Assembly: GCA_021767325.1 (NCBI GenBank) | Contig: JAASTM010000147.1 | Span: 1 to 6,452, forward strand | DNA: 6,452 bases | DNA from: Spirochaetales bacterium | GTDB taxonomy: Bacteria; Spirochaetota; Spirochaetia; DSM-16054; Sediminispirochaetaceae | Direction of reading: 5' to 3' | Part shown: positions 1 through 5,720 of the stretch, in pieces | How positions within the stretch are numbered: the stretch's first letter is position 1 | Layout: the number at the start of each line of letters is the position of its first letter | Made by a program: the position numbers and the translations under genes | Notes under the pieces: model-generated | Seen by the model: the letters and a program-made list of their open reading frames with translations, nothing else | What the model was told of the DNA's origin: nothing | Database searches by the model: none

Positions 1-593
1 ACTCGGATCTTGATACTATAGAAGGTGGTGATATACTGGTTTTGAGCGGCGATACAGTGGCGGTCGGCTGCAGCCAGCGTACCAGTACCGAAGGTATCGA
101 GCGGCTGGCCAGGCGTCTGTTTGCCGGCGGCTACGCGCAGGTGCTGGTAATCCAGATTCCTTTTCGGCGTGAGTACATGCACCTGGATACGGTGTTCACT
201 ATGGTCGACCGGGATGCCTTTTCCGTATTTCCTGAAATCAGGCGGAAAGTTTCGGTCTTCAGGCTTGAGCCCGATAAGGATGGTGATGTGCGGGTGAATC
301 CGCTGGACAGCCTGGAAGAGGCCTTGAAGAGCTCTCTGGGTCTGTCGGCGGTACGGCTGATAGAAAGCGGGGGCGATGATGATCTGACCGCCGCCAGGGA
401 GCAGTGGAACGACAGTACCAATACGCTGGCCCTGGCCCCGGGAAAGGTAGTGACCTACGACCGTAATACCGCTTCGAACGAGACGCTGCGCAGGAACGGT
501 GTGGAAGTTGTCGAGATCGAAGGTTCCGAGCTCGTTCGCGGACGAGGCGGTCCGCGGTGTATGAGTATGCCGCTGCTGCGCGAGCCGGTGTGA
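1..593 (+). CDS. arcA: Arginine deiminase, C-terminal part (5' end outside window)
   Basis: Hydrolyses L-arginine to citrulline and ammonia in the cytoplasm, the first step of the arginine deiminase pathway. The reading frame is open from base 3 to the TGA at 591-593 (196 residues visible), so the true start lies upstream; the in-frame TTG at 42 is internal. Counting from base 3, the active-site signatures are EGGD (Glu7), RTS (Arg26), HLDT (His60, Asp62) and GGPRCMSMP near the C-terminus with nucleophile Cys186. The spacings Glu to Arg (19), Glu to His (53) and His to Cys (126) match the Pseudomonas enzyme (Glu224, Arg243, His278, Cys406) almost exactly. About half the protein, including the N-terminal catalytic Asp, is missing. 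The gene ends 51 bases before arcB, the classical arcA-arcB order. Nothing visible suggests it is broken. Confidence 0.95.
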   Translation, partial: SDLDTIEGGDILVLSGDTVAVGCSQRTSTEGIERLARRLFAGGYAQVLVIQIPFRREYMHLDTVFTMVDRDAFSVFPEIRRKVSVFRLEPDKDGDVRVNPLDSLEEALKSSLGLSAVRLIESGGDDDLTAAREQWNDSTNTLALAPGKVVTYDRNTASNETLRRNGVEVVEIEGSELVRGRGGPRCMSMPLLREPV

Positions 594-631
594 CAATGCA
601 GTCTATATCTTTTAGCATTTATTATAGAAAT

Positions 632-638
632 AGGGAGG
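632..638 (+). promoter_or_regulatory. Ribosome binding site deciding the arcB start
   Basis: AGGGAGG, a strong Shine-Dalgarno match. It directly abuts the ATG at 639 but stands 6 bases before the ATG at 645, so it supports the latter as the initiation codon. Confidence 0.75.
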
Positions 639-644
639 ATGAAT

Positions 645-1640
645 ATGCCGGTTAATTTGAAAGGTCGCAGTCTTTTGAGCTTAAAAGACTACAGTCGCGA
701 GGAGATTCTGTTTCTCTTGGATCTGTCGGATGATCTGAAGCGGAAAAAGCGAGCTGGTATTAAAGGCGACTTGCTCGATGGAAAGAACATCGTTCTTTTG
801 TTTGAAAAGGCCTCTACCCGGACCCGCTGTGCCTTCGAGGTGGCCGCGTTCGATGAAGGGGCCAGAGTCACCTTTTTAACCAACAGTCAGATGGGTAAAA
901 AAGAGTCGATGGAGGATACCGCTAAGGTTCTGGGCCGCTACTACGACGGGATCGAGTTCCGCGGCTTCAAGCAGGAAACCGTGGAAATGCTGGCCAAGTA
1001 TGCCGGTGTGCCGGTGTGGAACGGGCTGACCGATCTGTATCATCCTACGCAGATTCTGGCCGACTTCATGACGATCCGCGAAGCGGTTCCCAAACCGATG
1101 AACAAGATCAAGTTCGTATTCGTGGGCGATGCCCGCAACAATATGGGCCGTTCTCTTATGATCGGGGCGGCCAAAACCGGTATGGAGTTTGTCGGAATTG
1201 CCCCGAAGGAACTCATGCCGGAGCAGGAGCTGATCAAGGAGATGAAGGCGGTTGCAGTGGAATCGGGGGCGACCATCGATTTTACCGATGATATTGCCCG
1301 GGGAGTGAAGGATGCCGATGTGATCTACACCGATGTGTGGGTTTCCATGGGCGAGGAAGACCAGTTCGAACAGCGCATCAAGCTGCTGGAGCCGTACCGG
1401 GTGGATATGGAGATGCTGGAGAGAACCGGCAACAGTGATGTAATTTTCATGCACTGTCTGCCTGCTTTTCACGATACCGAAACGACCATCGGAAAAGAGA
1501 TTCAGAGCAAATTCGGTCTGAATGAGATGGAAGTTTCCGATGAAGTGTTCCGCAGCCGGCATTCAGTGGCCTTTGACGAGGCCGAGAACCGGATGCACAC
1601 GATTAAAGCGGTAATGGTGGCGACGATAGGAAATGTTTGA
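645..1640 (+). CDS. arcB: Ornithine carbamoyltransferase, catabolic type
   Basis: Cytoplasmic transcarbamylase; in the deiminase pathway it splits citrulline with phosphate into ornithine and carbamoyl phosphate. The 331-residue length is normal. Family signatures are all present: the carbamoyl phosphate loop STRTR (57-61), HPTQ (133-136), the second-domain DARNNMGRS (162-170), DVWVSMGE (230-237) and the HCLP motif (270-273). Assignment as arcB rather than the biosynthetic argF rests on the position directly behind arcA and on the close resemblance to catabolic enzymes. An upstream in-frame ATG at 639 touches the AGGGAGG ribosome binding site with no spacing, so the ATG at 645 (6 bases spacing, protein starting MPVNLKG) is the better start. 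The 3' end overlaps the next gene by 8 bases. The product carbamoyl phosphate would need a carbamate kinase, which is not in the window. Confidence 0.95.
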   Translation: MPVNLKGRSLLSLKDYSREEILFLLDLSDDLKRKKRAGIKGDLLDGKNIVLLFEKASTRTRCAFEVAAFDEGARVTFLTNSQMGKKESMEDTAKVLGRYYDGIEFRGFKQETVEMLAKYAGVPVWNGLTDLYHPTQILADFMTIREAVPKPMNKIKFVFVGDARNNMGRSLMIGAAKTGMEFVGIAPKELMPEQELIKEMKAVAVESGATIDFTDDIARGVKDADVIYTDVWVSMGEEDQFEQRIKLLEPYRVDMEMLERTGNSDVIFMHCLPAFHDTETTIGKEIQSKFGLNEMEVSDEVFRSRHSVAFDEAENRMHTIKAVMVATIGNV

Positions 1641-2799
1641 AATACGCACGGAGAGGGTACCCATCAAATTATGGCTCGACACACTCGAGGAGGGGGCCCT
1701 CGTCCAGGCGAAAAACATAGCCAACCTGCCGTACGCCTTTCATCATATTGCCGTTATGCCGGATGCCCACCAGGGCTTCGGCATGCCCATCGGCGGGGTC
1801 TTGGCTACCAAGGATGCGGTAATTCCCAATGCAGTGGGGGTGGATATCGGCTGCGGTATGAATGCCGTGCAGACCTCGCTGCCGGGAATTTCGCACGATA
1901 AGCTTGAAAGAATAGTCGCGGAACTGCGTTCCCTGATTCCGGTCGGCTTCAAGCACCACAAGACTCCCCAGCAGTGGGACGGGTTCTCAAGAGCTCCGCA
2001 GACCCCGGTTGTCCGGCAGGAACTCGATTCGGCCCGCTATCAACTGGGAACCCTCGGCGGGGGAAACCACTTTATCGAACTGCAGCAGGGCAGTGACGGT
2101 CATGTGTGGATTATGCTGCACTCCGGCAGCCGCAATTTTGGGTATACCATTGCCAAGGAGTACTACCGCCAAGCGAAATCCCAATACAAGTCTGCCGACG
2201 GCGGCCAGGGACGCCCTGAGCTGCCGGATATTCAGCTGGCACCGCTGATGCTCGGAACCCCGGCCGCCGCGGAGTATTTCGAGTCGATGCAGTTCGCCCA
2301 GGATTTTGCCGCGGCCTCCCGGGCTCACATGCTGCATACCATCGAGGAGGTGCTGCGGCGCTATTTTCCGCGCATCGAGTATGGGAACGAGGTGAATATT
2401 CACCATAACTTTGCCGCCATGGAGGAGCATTTCGGTGAAGAGGTGGTAGTGCACCGCAAGGGGGCTACCTCCGCCCGAACAGGCCAACGTGGTATTATTC
2501 CGGGGAGCCAGGGAACCAACAGCTACATTGTCGAGGGGCTGGGTAATCCGGAGAGCTTCTGCTCATGTTCGCATGGAGCCGGGCGGGTGATGGGGCGCAA
2601 GGCTGCGCAGCGCAGCCTGGACCTGAAAAAGGAACGCAGCCGCATGGACAGCCGCGGTATCATACACAATCTGAGGTCTACCAAGGATCTGGACGAAGCT
2701 GCCGGTGCGTATAAAAATATTTCAGATGTGATGGCCCATCAGAGTGACCTGGTTAAGATAGTAGTTGAACTCTCACCCTTGGCGGTGATGAAAGGTTAA
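1633..2799 (+). CDS. rtcB: RtcB family RNA ligase (RNA-splicing ligase)
   Basis: RtcB enzymes join RNA 2',3'-cyclic phosphate or 3'-phosphate ends to 5'-hydroxyl ends, using GTP and Mn2+ through a guanylylated histidine; they act in tRNA splicing or RNA repair. The protein has 388 residues, slightly shorter than E. coli RtcB (408). Signatures in order: MPDAHQGFG (42-50), GVDIGCGM with metal ligands Asp71 and Cys74, GGGNH (His146), LHSGSR (His163), NIHHN (His258), VVHRKGATS (272-280), PGSQGTNSY (290-298), SCSHGAGR with the guanylylation histidine His314, and a C-terminal KG whose Lys387 matches the terminal catalytic lysine of E. coli. The 17-residue spacing His146-His163 and 56-residue spacing His258-His314 equal those in E. 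coli, so the enzyme looks intact. The start overlaps the end of arcB by 8 bases, with only a weak AGGA ahead of it, which suggests translational coupling. No RtcA cyclase or archease gene is in the window. Confidence 0.95.
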   Translation: MFEIRTERVPIKLWLDTLEEGALVQAKNIANLPYAFHHIAVMPDAHQGFGMPIGGVLATKDAVIPNAVGVDIGCGMNAVQTSLPGISHDKLERIVAELRSLIPVGFKHHKTPQQWDGFSRAPQTPVVRQELDSARYQLGTLGGGNHFIELQQGSDGHVWIMLHSGSRNFGYTIAKEYYRQAKSQYKSADGGQGRPELPDIQLAPLMLGTPAAAEYFESMQFAQDFAAASRAHMLHTIEEVLRRYFPRIEYGNEVNIHHNFAAMEEHFGEEVVVHRKGATSARTGQRGIIPGSQGTNSYIVEGLGNPESFCSCSHGAGRVMGRKAAQRSLDLKKERSRMDSRGIIHNLRSTKDLDEAAGAYKNISDVMAHQSDLVKIVVELSPLAVMKG

Positions 2800-2809
2800 G
2801 ACCTGCAGC

Positions 2810-4078
2810 ATGAGTATGAAAAAAGTGATCGGCGGAATCAGCCGGGGGTGGGATCGCCATTACGGCGGGCTTTCGAAACCGGTGTATATCCTCTTCTTTG
2901 CGCGCATCGTCAACCGGATGGGCGATTTTGTGAAGATTTTTCTCACCCTGTATTTAACGCAAATTCTCGGTCTTCCCGCAGAGACTGCGGGTATGTATGT
3001 AATGCTGTCGGCCGGCTCTTCGATGGCCGGTGGAGTGCTGGGCGGCAACCTCACGGATATATTCGGCCGGCGCCGGATGATTCTGGGCCTGCAGCTGACT
3101 TCGGCGCTGCTGGTGGGTACCTGCGGATTTCTGCCGCCGGACATTTCGATTGCCTGGTTTCTGATCGTGGCCTCAGGTGCAATGGGGGCGGTCCGGCCGG
3201 TGGTCAATTCGATCGTTGCCGACATTACCGCCAGCCAGAAGCGCCAGCGCGCCTACTCGCTCCTGTATCTGGGCACCAATATTGGCGTGGCGATCGGGCC
3301 GATGATAGCGGGCTTTCTGTTCCGCAACTATTTACAGTGGATATTCTGGGGGGATGCGCTTACCACTCTGATGGCCTTCACCCTGGTACTGTTGTGGGTT
3401 CCCGAGACAAAGCCATCCAAGGCGGAGATTTTCGAGAGCTTGCAGGGCGAGTTCCATCTGGAACAGGCCGAAGAGGGATCGGCCTTGCGTGCATTGCTGC
3501 GCAGGCCGGTCCTGCTGTTGTTTGCCCCTTTGGGAGTGATGAGTAACTTTATTTACAGCCAACATGCCTTTACTATCCCCCTGCACTTATCTGAGTTATG
3601 GGGCGAGCGCGGCGCGGAGATGTTCGGGTCGATTATGTCTCTAAATGCGGTTGTAGTGTTGATCGCCACAACCGGGATACTGTTTGTGTTCGGGCGCTTC
3701 AAGCCCCTCAATAATATGGTGTTTGCATCGCTGTTTTTTATGGCGGGCTTCGGAATGCTCAATATTGTGCAGTCTTTCCCGCTGTTCCTACTCTCGACTG
3801 TCTTGTGGACACTCGGTGAAATTATCATGGTAACCAATCTGAGTGTTTTTATCGCGAATCATACTCCCATCAGCCACCGTGGCCGGTTCAACGGCCTGCT
3901 GAGCGTGATTTTCGGGCTCGGTTTCACCATCGGCCCGTATATCTCCGGATTCGTGATTAAGTCAATCGGGATCGAGGGAATGTGGAGAATCACCGGAATG
4001 GCTGCAGCGGTGAATGCGGTGATGTTTTTGATTCTGTATCGTTACGATCAGCAGCGGGTTCTCAAAGCCGCTGTATAG
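2810..4078 (+). CDS. Major facilitator superfamily transporter, substrate unknown
   Basis: Inner-membrane secondary transporter of 422 residues. The sequence shows about 12 hydrophobic segments (roughly 25-50, 61-78, 90-107, 114-137, 149-170, 176-197, 232-256, 272-296, 302-320, 322-347, 360-383, 391-410). A charged cytoplasmic loop (about 198-231) divides the two six-helix halves. The MFS motif A is clear after segment 2: GGNLTDIFGRRR (78-89). The segment 5 region, with GTNIGVAIGP (155-164) and PMIAG, resembles the proton-antiporter motif C region of drug exporters, so export by proton exchange is plausible. It starts 10 bases after rtcB. The ATG at 2816 is an alternative, and no strong ribosome binding site fits either, which hints at coupling to rtcB. 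It is not the APC-type ArcD arginine/ornithine antiporter. The substrate cannot be read from sequence; a link to arginine metabolism or to the dehydrogenase that follows is inference. Confidence 0.88.
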   Translation: MSMKKVIGGISRGWDRHYGGLSKPVYILFFARIVNRMGDFVKIFLTLYLTQILGLPAETAGMYVMLSAGSSMAGGVLGGNLTDIFGRRRMILGLQLTSALLVGTCGFLPPDISIAWFLIVASGAMGAVRPVVNSIVADITASQKRQRAYSLLYLGTNIGVAIGPMIAGFLFRNYLQWIFWGDALTTLMAFTLVLLWVPETKPSKAEIFESLQGEFHLEQAEEGSALRALLRRPVLLLFAPLGVMSNFIYSQHAFTIPLHLSELWGERGAEMFGSIMSLNAVVVLIATTGILFVFGRFKPLNNMVFASLFFMAGFGMLNIVQSFPLFLLSTVLWTLGEIIMVTNLSVFIANHTPISHRGRFNGLLSVIFGLGFTIGPYISGFVIKSIGIEGMWRITGMAAAVNAVMFLILYRYDQQRVLKAAV

Positions 4079-4083
4079 GAGGT
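4077..4083 (+). promoter_or_regulatory. Ribosome binding site overlapping the transporter stop codon
   Basis: AGGAGGT, a near-perfect Shine-Dalgarno sequence 7 bases ahead of the ATG at 4091. Its first two bases are the last two of the TAG stop of the transporter gene, so ribosomes finishing the transporter end on the start signal of the dehydrogenase. This ties the two genes into one transcript. Confidence 0.8.
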
Positions 4084-4090
4084 TCATAGT

Positions 4091-5068
4091 ATGAAGGTTG
4101 TGTTTTACCAGAAGGTGAATAGTTTATGGCGGGAGCTGCTCGAACCGGTGCGGAAAGAGCTGCCTGATCTCGAGCTTATTACCGATTACGAGCAGGCTGA
4201 TCAGCATATAGCCGATGCTGAGGTGATTGTAGGTGGAAAAATCTCACGAGAGGTGTTCGAACGGGCAGAAAAACTGCAGCTGGTGATTGTTCCGTTTACC
4301 GGTGTCAATCACCTGCCTTTCGATCTCCTGCAGGAGAAGGGTGTGCGGGTTGCTAATTCCCACGGGAACGCTTTTTATGTGGCGGAGAAGACCGTCGGTC
4401 TGATTCTGGCTTACTATGGACGAGTAATCGAGTTTCACAATGATATGCGCCGGACCAAATGGCACGGGTTCTGGGTCGGAAAAGGGTTGAACGACAGCTG
4501 GGAGTCCATTGACGGTAAGTCAGCGGCTATTCTGGGAACCGGAGAAATCGGTAAGTACACCGCCGGCCTTCTGAAAGCTTTCAGGGTTCGAACGATCGGA
4601 TATAAACGCACGAAAGTGGAGACCCTTCCGGAAGGCTTCGATGAGATGGTCTACTCGATAGACGAGGCGATAGAAAAGGCGGATATAATCGTAGTAGCCC
4701 TGCCGGCCACCGACGCTACCCGCGGACTGATCGGCGAGCAGCAGCTGCAACACATGCAGGAAAAACTGCTGGTGAATATCGGCCGCGGGTCAATTGTGGA
4801 CGAAGCTGCGCTGTACGAAGCCCTGCGCGCGGGCACCCTGGGCGGGGCGGCCATTGACTGCTGGTATACCTATCCGAAGGAGGGCGTCATGGGGGCCCCG
4901 TCGAATTATCCGATTCATGAACTGGACAATGTGATTTTGTCACCACACATCGGCGGCTTTACCACTCAGGCGGCCCGCAAGGGTATTGAGCAGGCCTGTG
5001 AAAACCTGCGCCGGTTTGCGAGTGACGGCTCACTCTTGTTCGAGGCAGATATCAGCGCCGGGTACTAA
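4091..5068 (+). CDS. D-2-hydroxyacid dehydrogenase family protein
   Basis: NAD(P)-dependent oxidoreductase of the family containing phosphoglycerate, glyoxylate and D-lactate dehydrogenases, which interconvert 2-keto acids and D-2-hydroxy acids; 325 residues, a normal length, cytoplasmic. Visible parts: an N-terminal substrate lobe (1-100) with VPFTGVNHLP (67-76); a Rossmann nucleotide-binding domain (about 105-290) with GTGEIG (149-154); the NIGRGSIVDEAAL block (229-241) carrying catalytic Arg232; and SPHIGG with catalytic His286. Oddly, the segment AIDCWYTYP (254-262) has Tyr261 where the catalytic glutamate of the Arg-Glu-His triad normally stands. After the second Rossmann strand the sequence is GYKRT (170-174), with no acidic residue and two basic ones, which favours NADP(H) over NAD(H). 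The substrate is unknown. An ideal ribosome binding site lies 7 bases before the start and overlaps the transporter stop, so both are likely co-expressed. Confidence 0.88.
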   Translation: MKVVFYQKVNSLWRELLEPVRKELPDLELITDYEQADQHIADAEVIVGGKISREVFERAEKLQLVIVPFTGVNHLPFDLLQEKGVRVANSHGNAFYVAEKTVGLILAYYGRVIEFHNDMRRTKWHGFWVGKGLNDSWESIDGKSAAILGTGEIGKYTAGLLKAFRVRTIGYKRTKVETLPEGFDEMVYSIDEAIEKADIIVVALPATDATRGLIGEQQLQHMQEKLLVNIGRGSIVDEAALYEALRAGTLGGAAIDCWYTYPKEGVMGAPSNYPIHELDNVILSPHIGGFTTQAARKGIEQACENLRRFASDGSLLFEADISAGY

Positions 5069-5156
5069 TCCGCCCTATAAAACTGACAAAAAAAATAAGG
5101 AACATACTGCCGATACGCTCAAATTTATGTATTTTAGATATAAAGGAGATGTGTAT
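5069..5156 (+). promoter_or_regulatory. AT-rich gap before msrA, possible internal promoter
   Basis: This 88-base stretch is clearly more AT-rich than its flanks and carries a run of eight A at 5088-5095. A CTGACA (5083-5088) resembles a -35 box, but no good -10 box lies 16-18 bases downstream. The TATAAA at 5139-5144 runs into the msrA ribosome binding site (AAGGAG, 5143/4-5148) and is too close to serve as its -10. No hairpin terminator for the upstream genes is visible. A promoter of its own for msrA is plausible but not shown. Confidence 0.25.
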
Positions 5157-5675
5157 ATGGCAGTTGAATATGTTACTCTGGGTGGCGGATGTTTTTGGTG
5201 CTTAGAGGCAATTTTTGAACGGATAGACGGTGTGGAATCGGTTGTACCGGGCTATGCCGGCGGAACGACCGAACATCCGAGCTATGAGCAGGTCTGCACT
5301 GGAGATACCGGACACGCTGAAGTCGTACAAATAGCTTTTAATACCGAAAAGTTGAGTTTCAAAGACATCCTGAATCAGTTCTGGAAGGCGCATGATCCGA
5401 CCACTGTGAACCGGCAGGGTGCCGATGTAGGAACCCAGTACCGCTCCATCATACTCTATAACGATGAGCAGCAGCGCCAGCAGGCTGAGGATTCGAAACA
5501 GGCTCTGGAAGAATCAGGGTATTTCGACAACCCGGTGGTGACGGAGATTAAACCGCTGGACACATTTTATCCGGCCGAGGAGTATCATCACAACTACTTC
5601 GAGAAGCATCCGTATGCCGGATACTGTACCTTTGTGATTCGTCCCAAGCTCAAAAAGCTGGAGCTCTTAAAGTAG
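5157..5675 (+). CDS. msrA: Peptide-methionine (S)-S-oxide reductase MsrA
   Basis: Reduces the S-epimer of methionine sulfoxide in proteins and free methionine, repairing oxidative damage, with thioredoxin as usual reductant. The protein has 172 residues, a typical single-domain length. The nucleophile is Cys12 in GGCFWC. Tyr43, Glu55 (GHAEVV), Asp90 and Tyr95 (GADVGTQY) sit at exactly the same distances from it as Tyr82, Glu94, Asp129 and Tyr134 sit from Cys51 in E. coli MsrA. Cys157 in HPYAGYC is the likely resolving cysteine; Cys15 and Cys47 are extra. The frame is open much further upstream (to 4986), inside the dehydrogenase gene, but the ATG at 5157 is chosen because AAGGAG lies 8 bases before it and the protein then begins at the conserved domain. 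No MsrB domain is fused and no msrB gene is adjacent. It is probably not essential to the arginine pathway; proximity may only mean shared stress expression. Confidence 0.95.
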   Translation: MAVEYVTLGGGCFWCLEAIFERIDGVESVVPGYAGGTTEHPSYEQVCTGDTGHAEVVQIAFNTEKLSFKDILNQFWKAHDPTTVNRQGADVGTQYRSIILYNDEQQRQQAEDSKQALEESGYFDNPVVTEIKPLDTFYPAEEYHHNYFEKHPYAGYCTFVIRPKLKKLELLK

Positions 5676-5688
5676 CAGGCTGCTATTT
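5670..5688 (+). terminator. Weak hairpin over the msrA stop codon
   Basis: TAGCAGGCTGCTA (5673-5685) is an inverted repeat that includes the msrA TAG stop. With flanking bases it can form an 8-pair stem (one G-U pair) with a GGC loop. It is AT-rich and followed by TTTACAGGG rather than a T run, so it is at best a weak terminator or a chance palindrome. Confidence 0.2.
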
Positions 5689-5714
5689 ACAGGGCTAAAC
5701 CAAAGTCATACACT
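5686..5714 (+). promoter_or_regulatory. Candidate sigma-70 promoter for the sensor gene
   Basis: TTTACA (5686-5691, five of six matches to the -35 consensus), a 17-base spacer, then TACACT (5709-5714, four of six matches to the -10, including the key first, second and last positions). A start of transcription about 7 bases further would fall on the ATG at 5721, giving a transcript with little or no leader. Seen only by eye; short matches of this kind arise by chance. Confidence 0.35.
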
Positions 5715-5720
5715 TCATAT

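Noticed and set aside
42..593. A short complete gene starting at the TTG at 42
   Set aside because: The frame continues upstream to the window edge with arginine deiminase sequence, including the catalytic EGGD motif, so the TTG is an internal leucine codon of a larger gene.
594..644. Possible regulatory element between arcA and arcB
   Set aside because: The 51 bases are AT-rich and contain the arcB ribosome binding site, but no hairpin, terminator or clear operator is visible.
876..1562. Long minus-strand open frame (228 codons) opposite arcB
   Set aside because: The + strand here encodes an unmistakable ornithine carbamoyltransferase. The minus frame has no recognisable motifs, is rich in His, Leu and Arg as antisense frames of GC-rich genes are, and has no supporting ribosome binding site that I can see.
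2848..3546. Second + strand open frame (232 codons) inside the transporter gene
   Set aside because: It is a shifted frame of the MFS transporter. Its translation lacks hydrophobic segments or motifs and is full of Arg, Gly, Ser and Cys, as expected for an out-of-frame reading.
4986..5156. N-terminal extension of MsrA starting inside the dehydrogenase gene
   Set aside because: The frame is open, but the extension overlaps the end of a real gene in another frame and has no MsrA homology that I recognise. A good ribosome binding site precedes the ATG at 5157.
5676..5720. Possible msrA-sensor fusion by stop-codon readthrough, since both lie in the same frame with only the TAG between
   Set aside because: The 45-base spacer encodes no domain-like linker, MsrA ends at its normal C-terminus, and a promoter-like signal and ATG suit a separate gene. 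A shared frame has a one in three chance.
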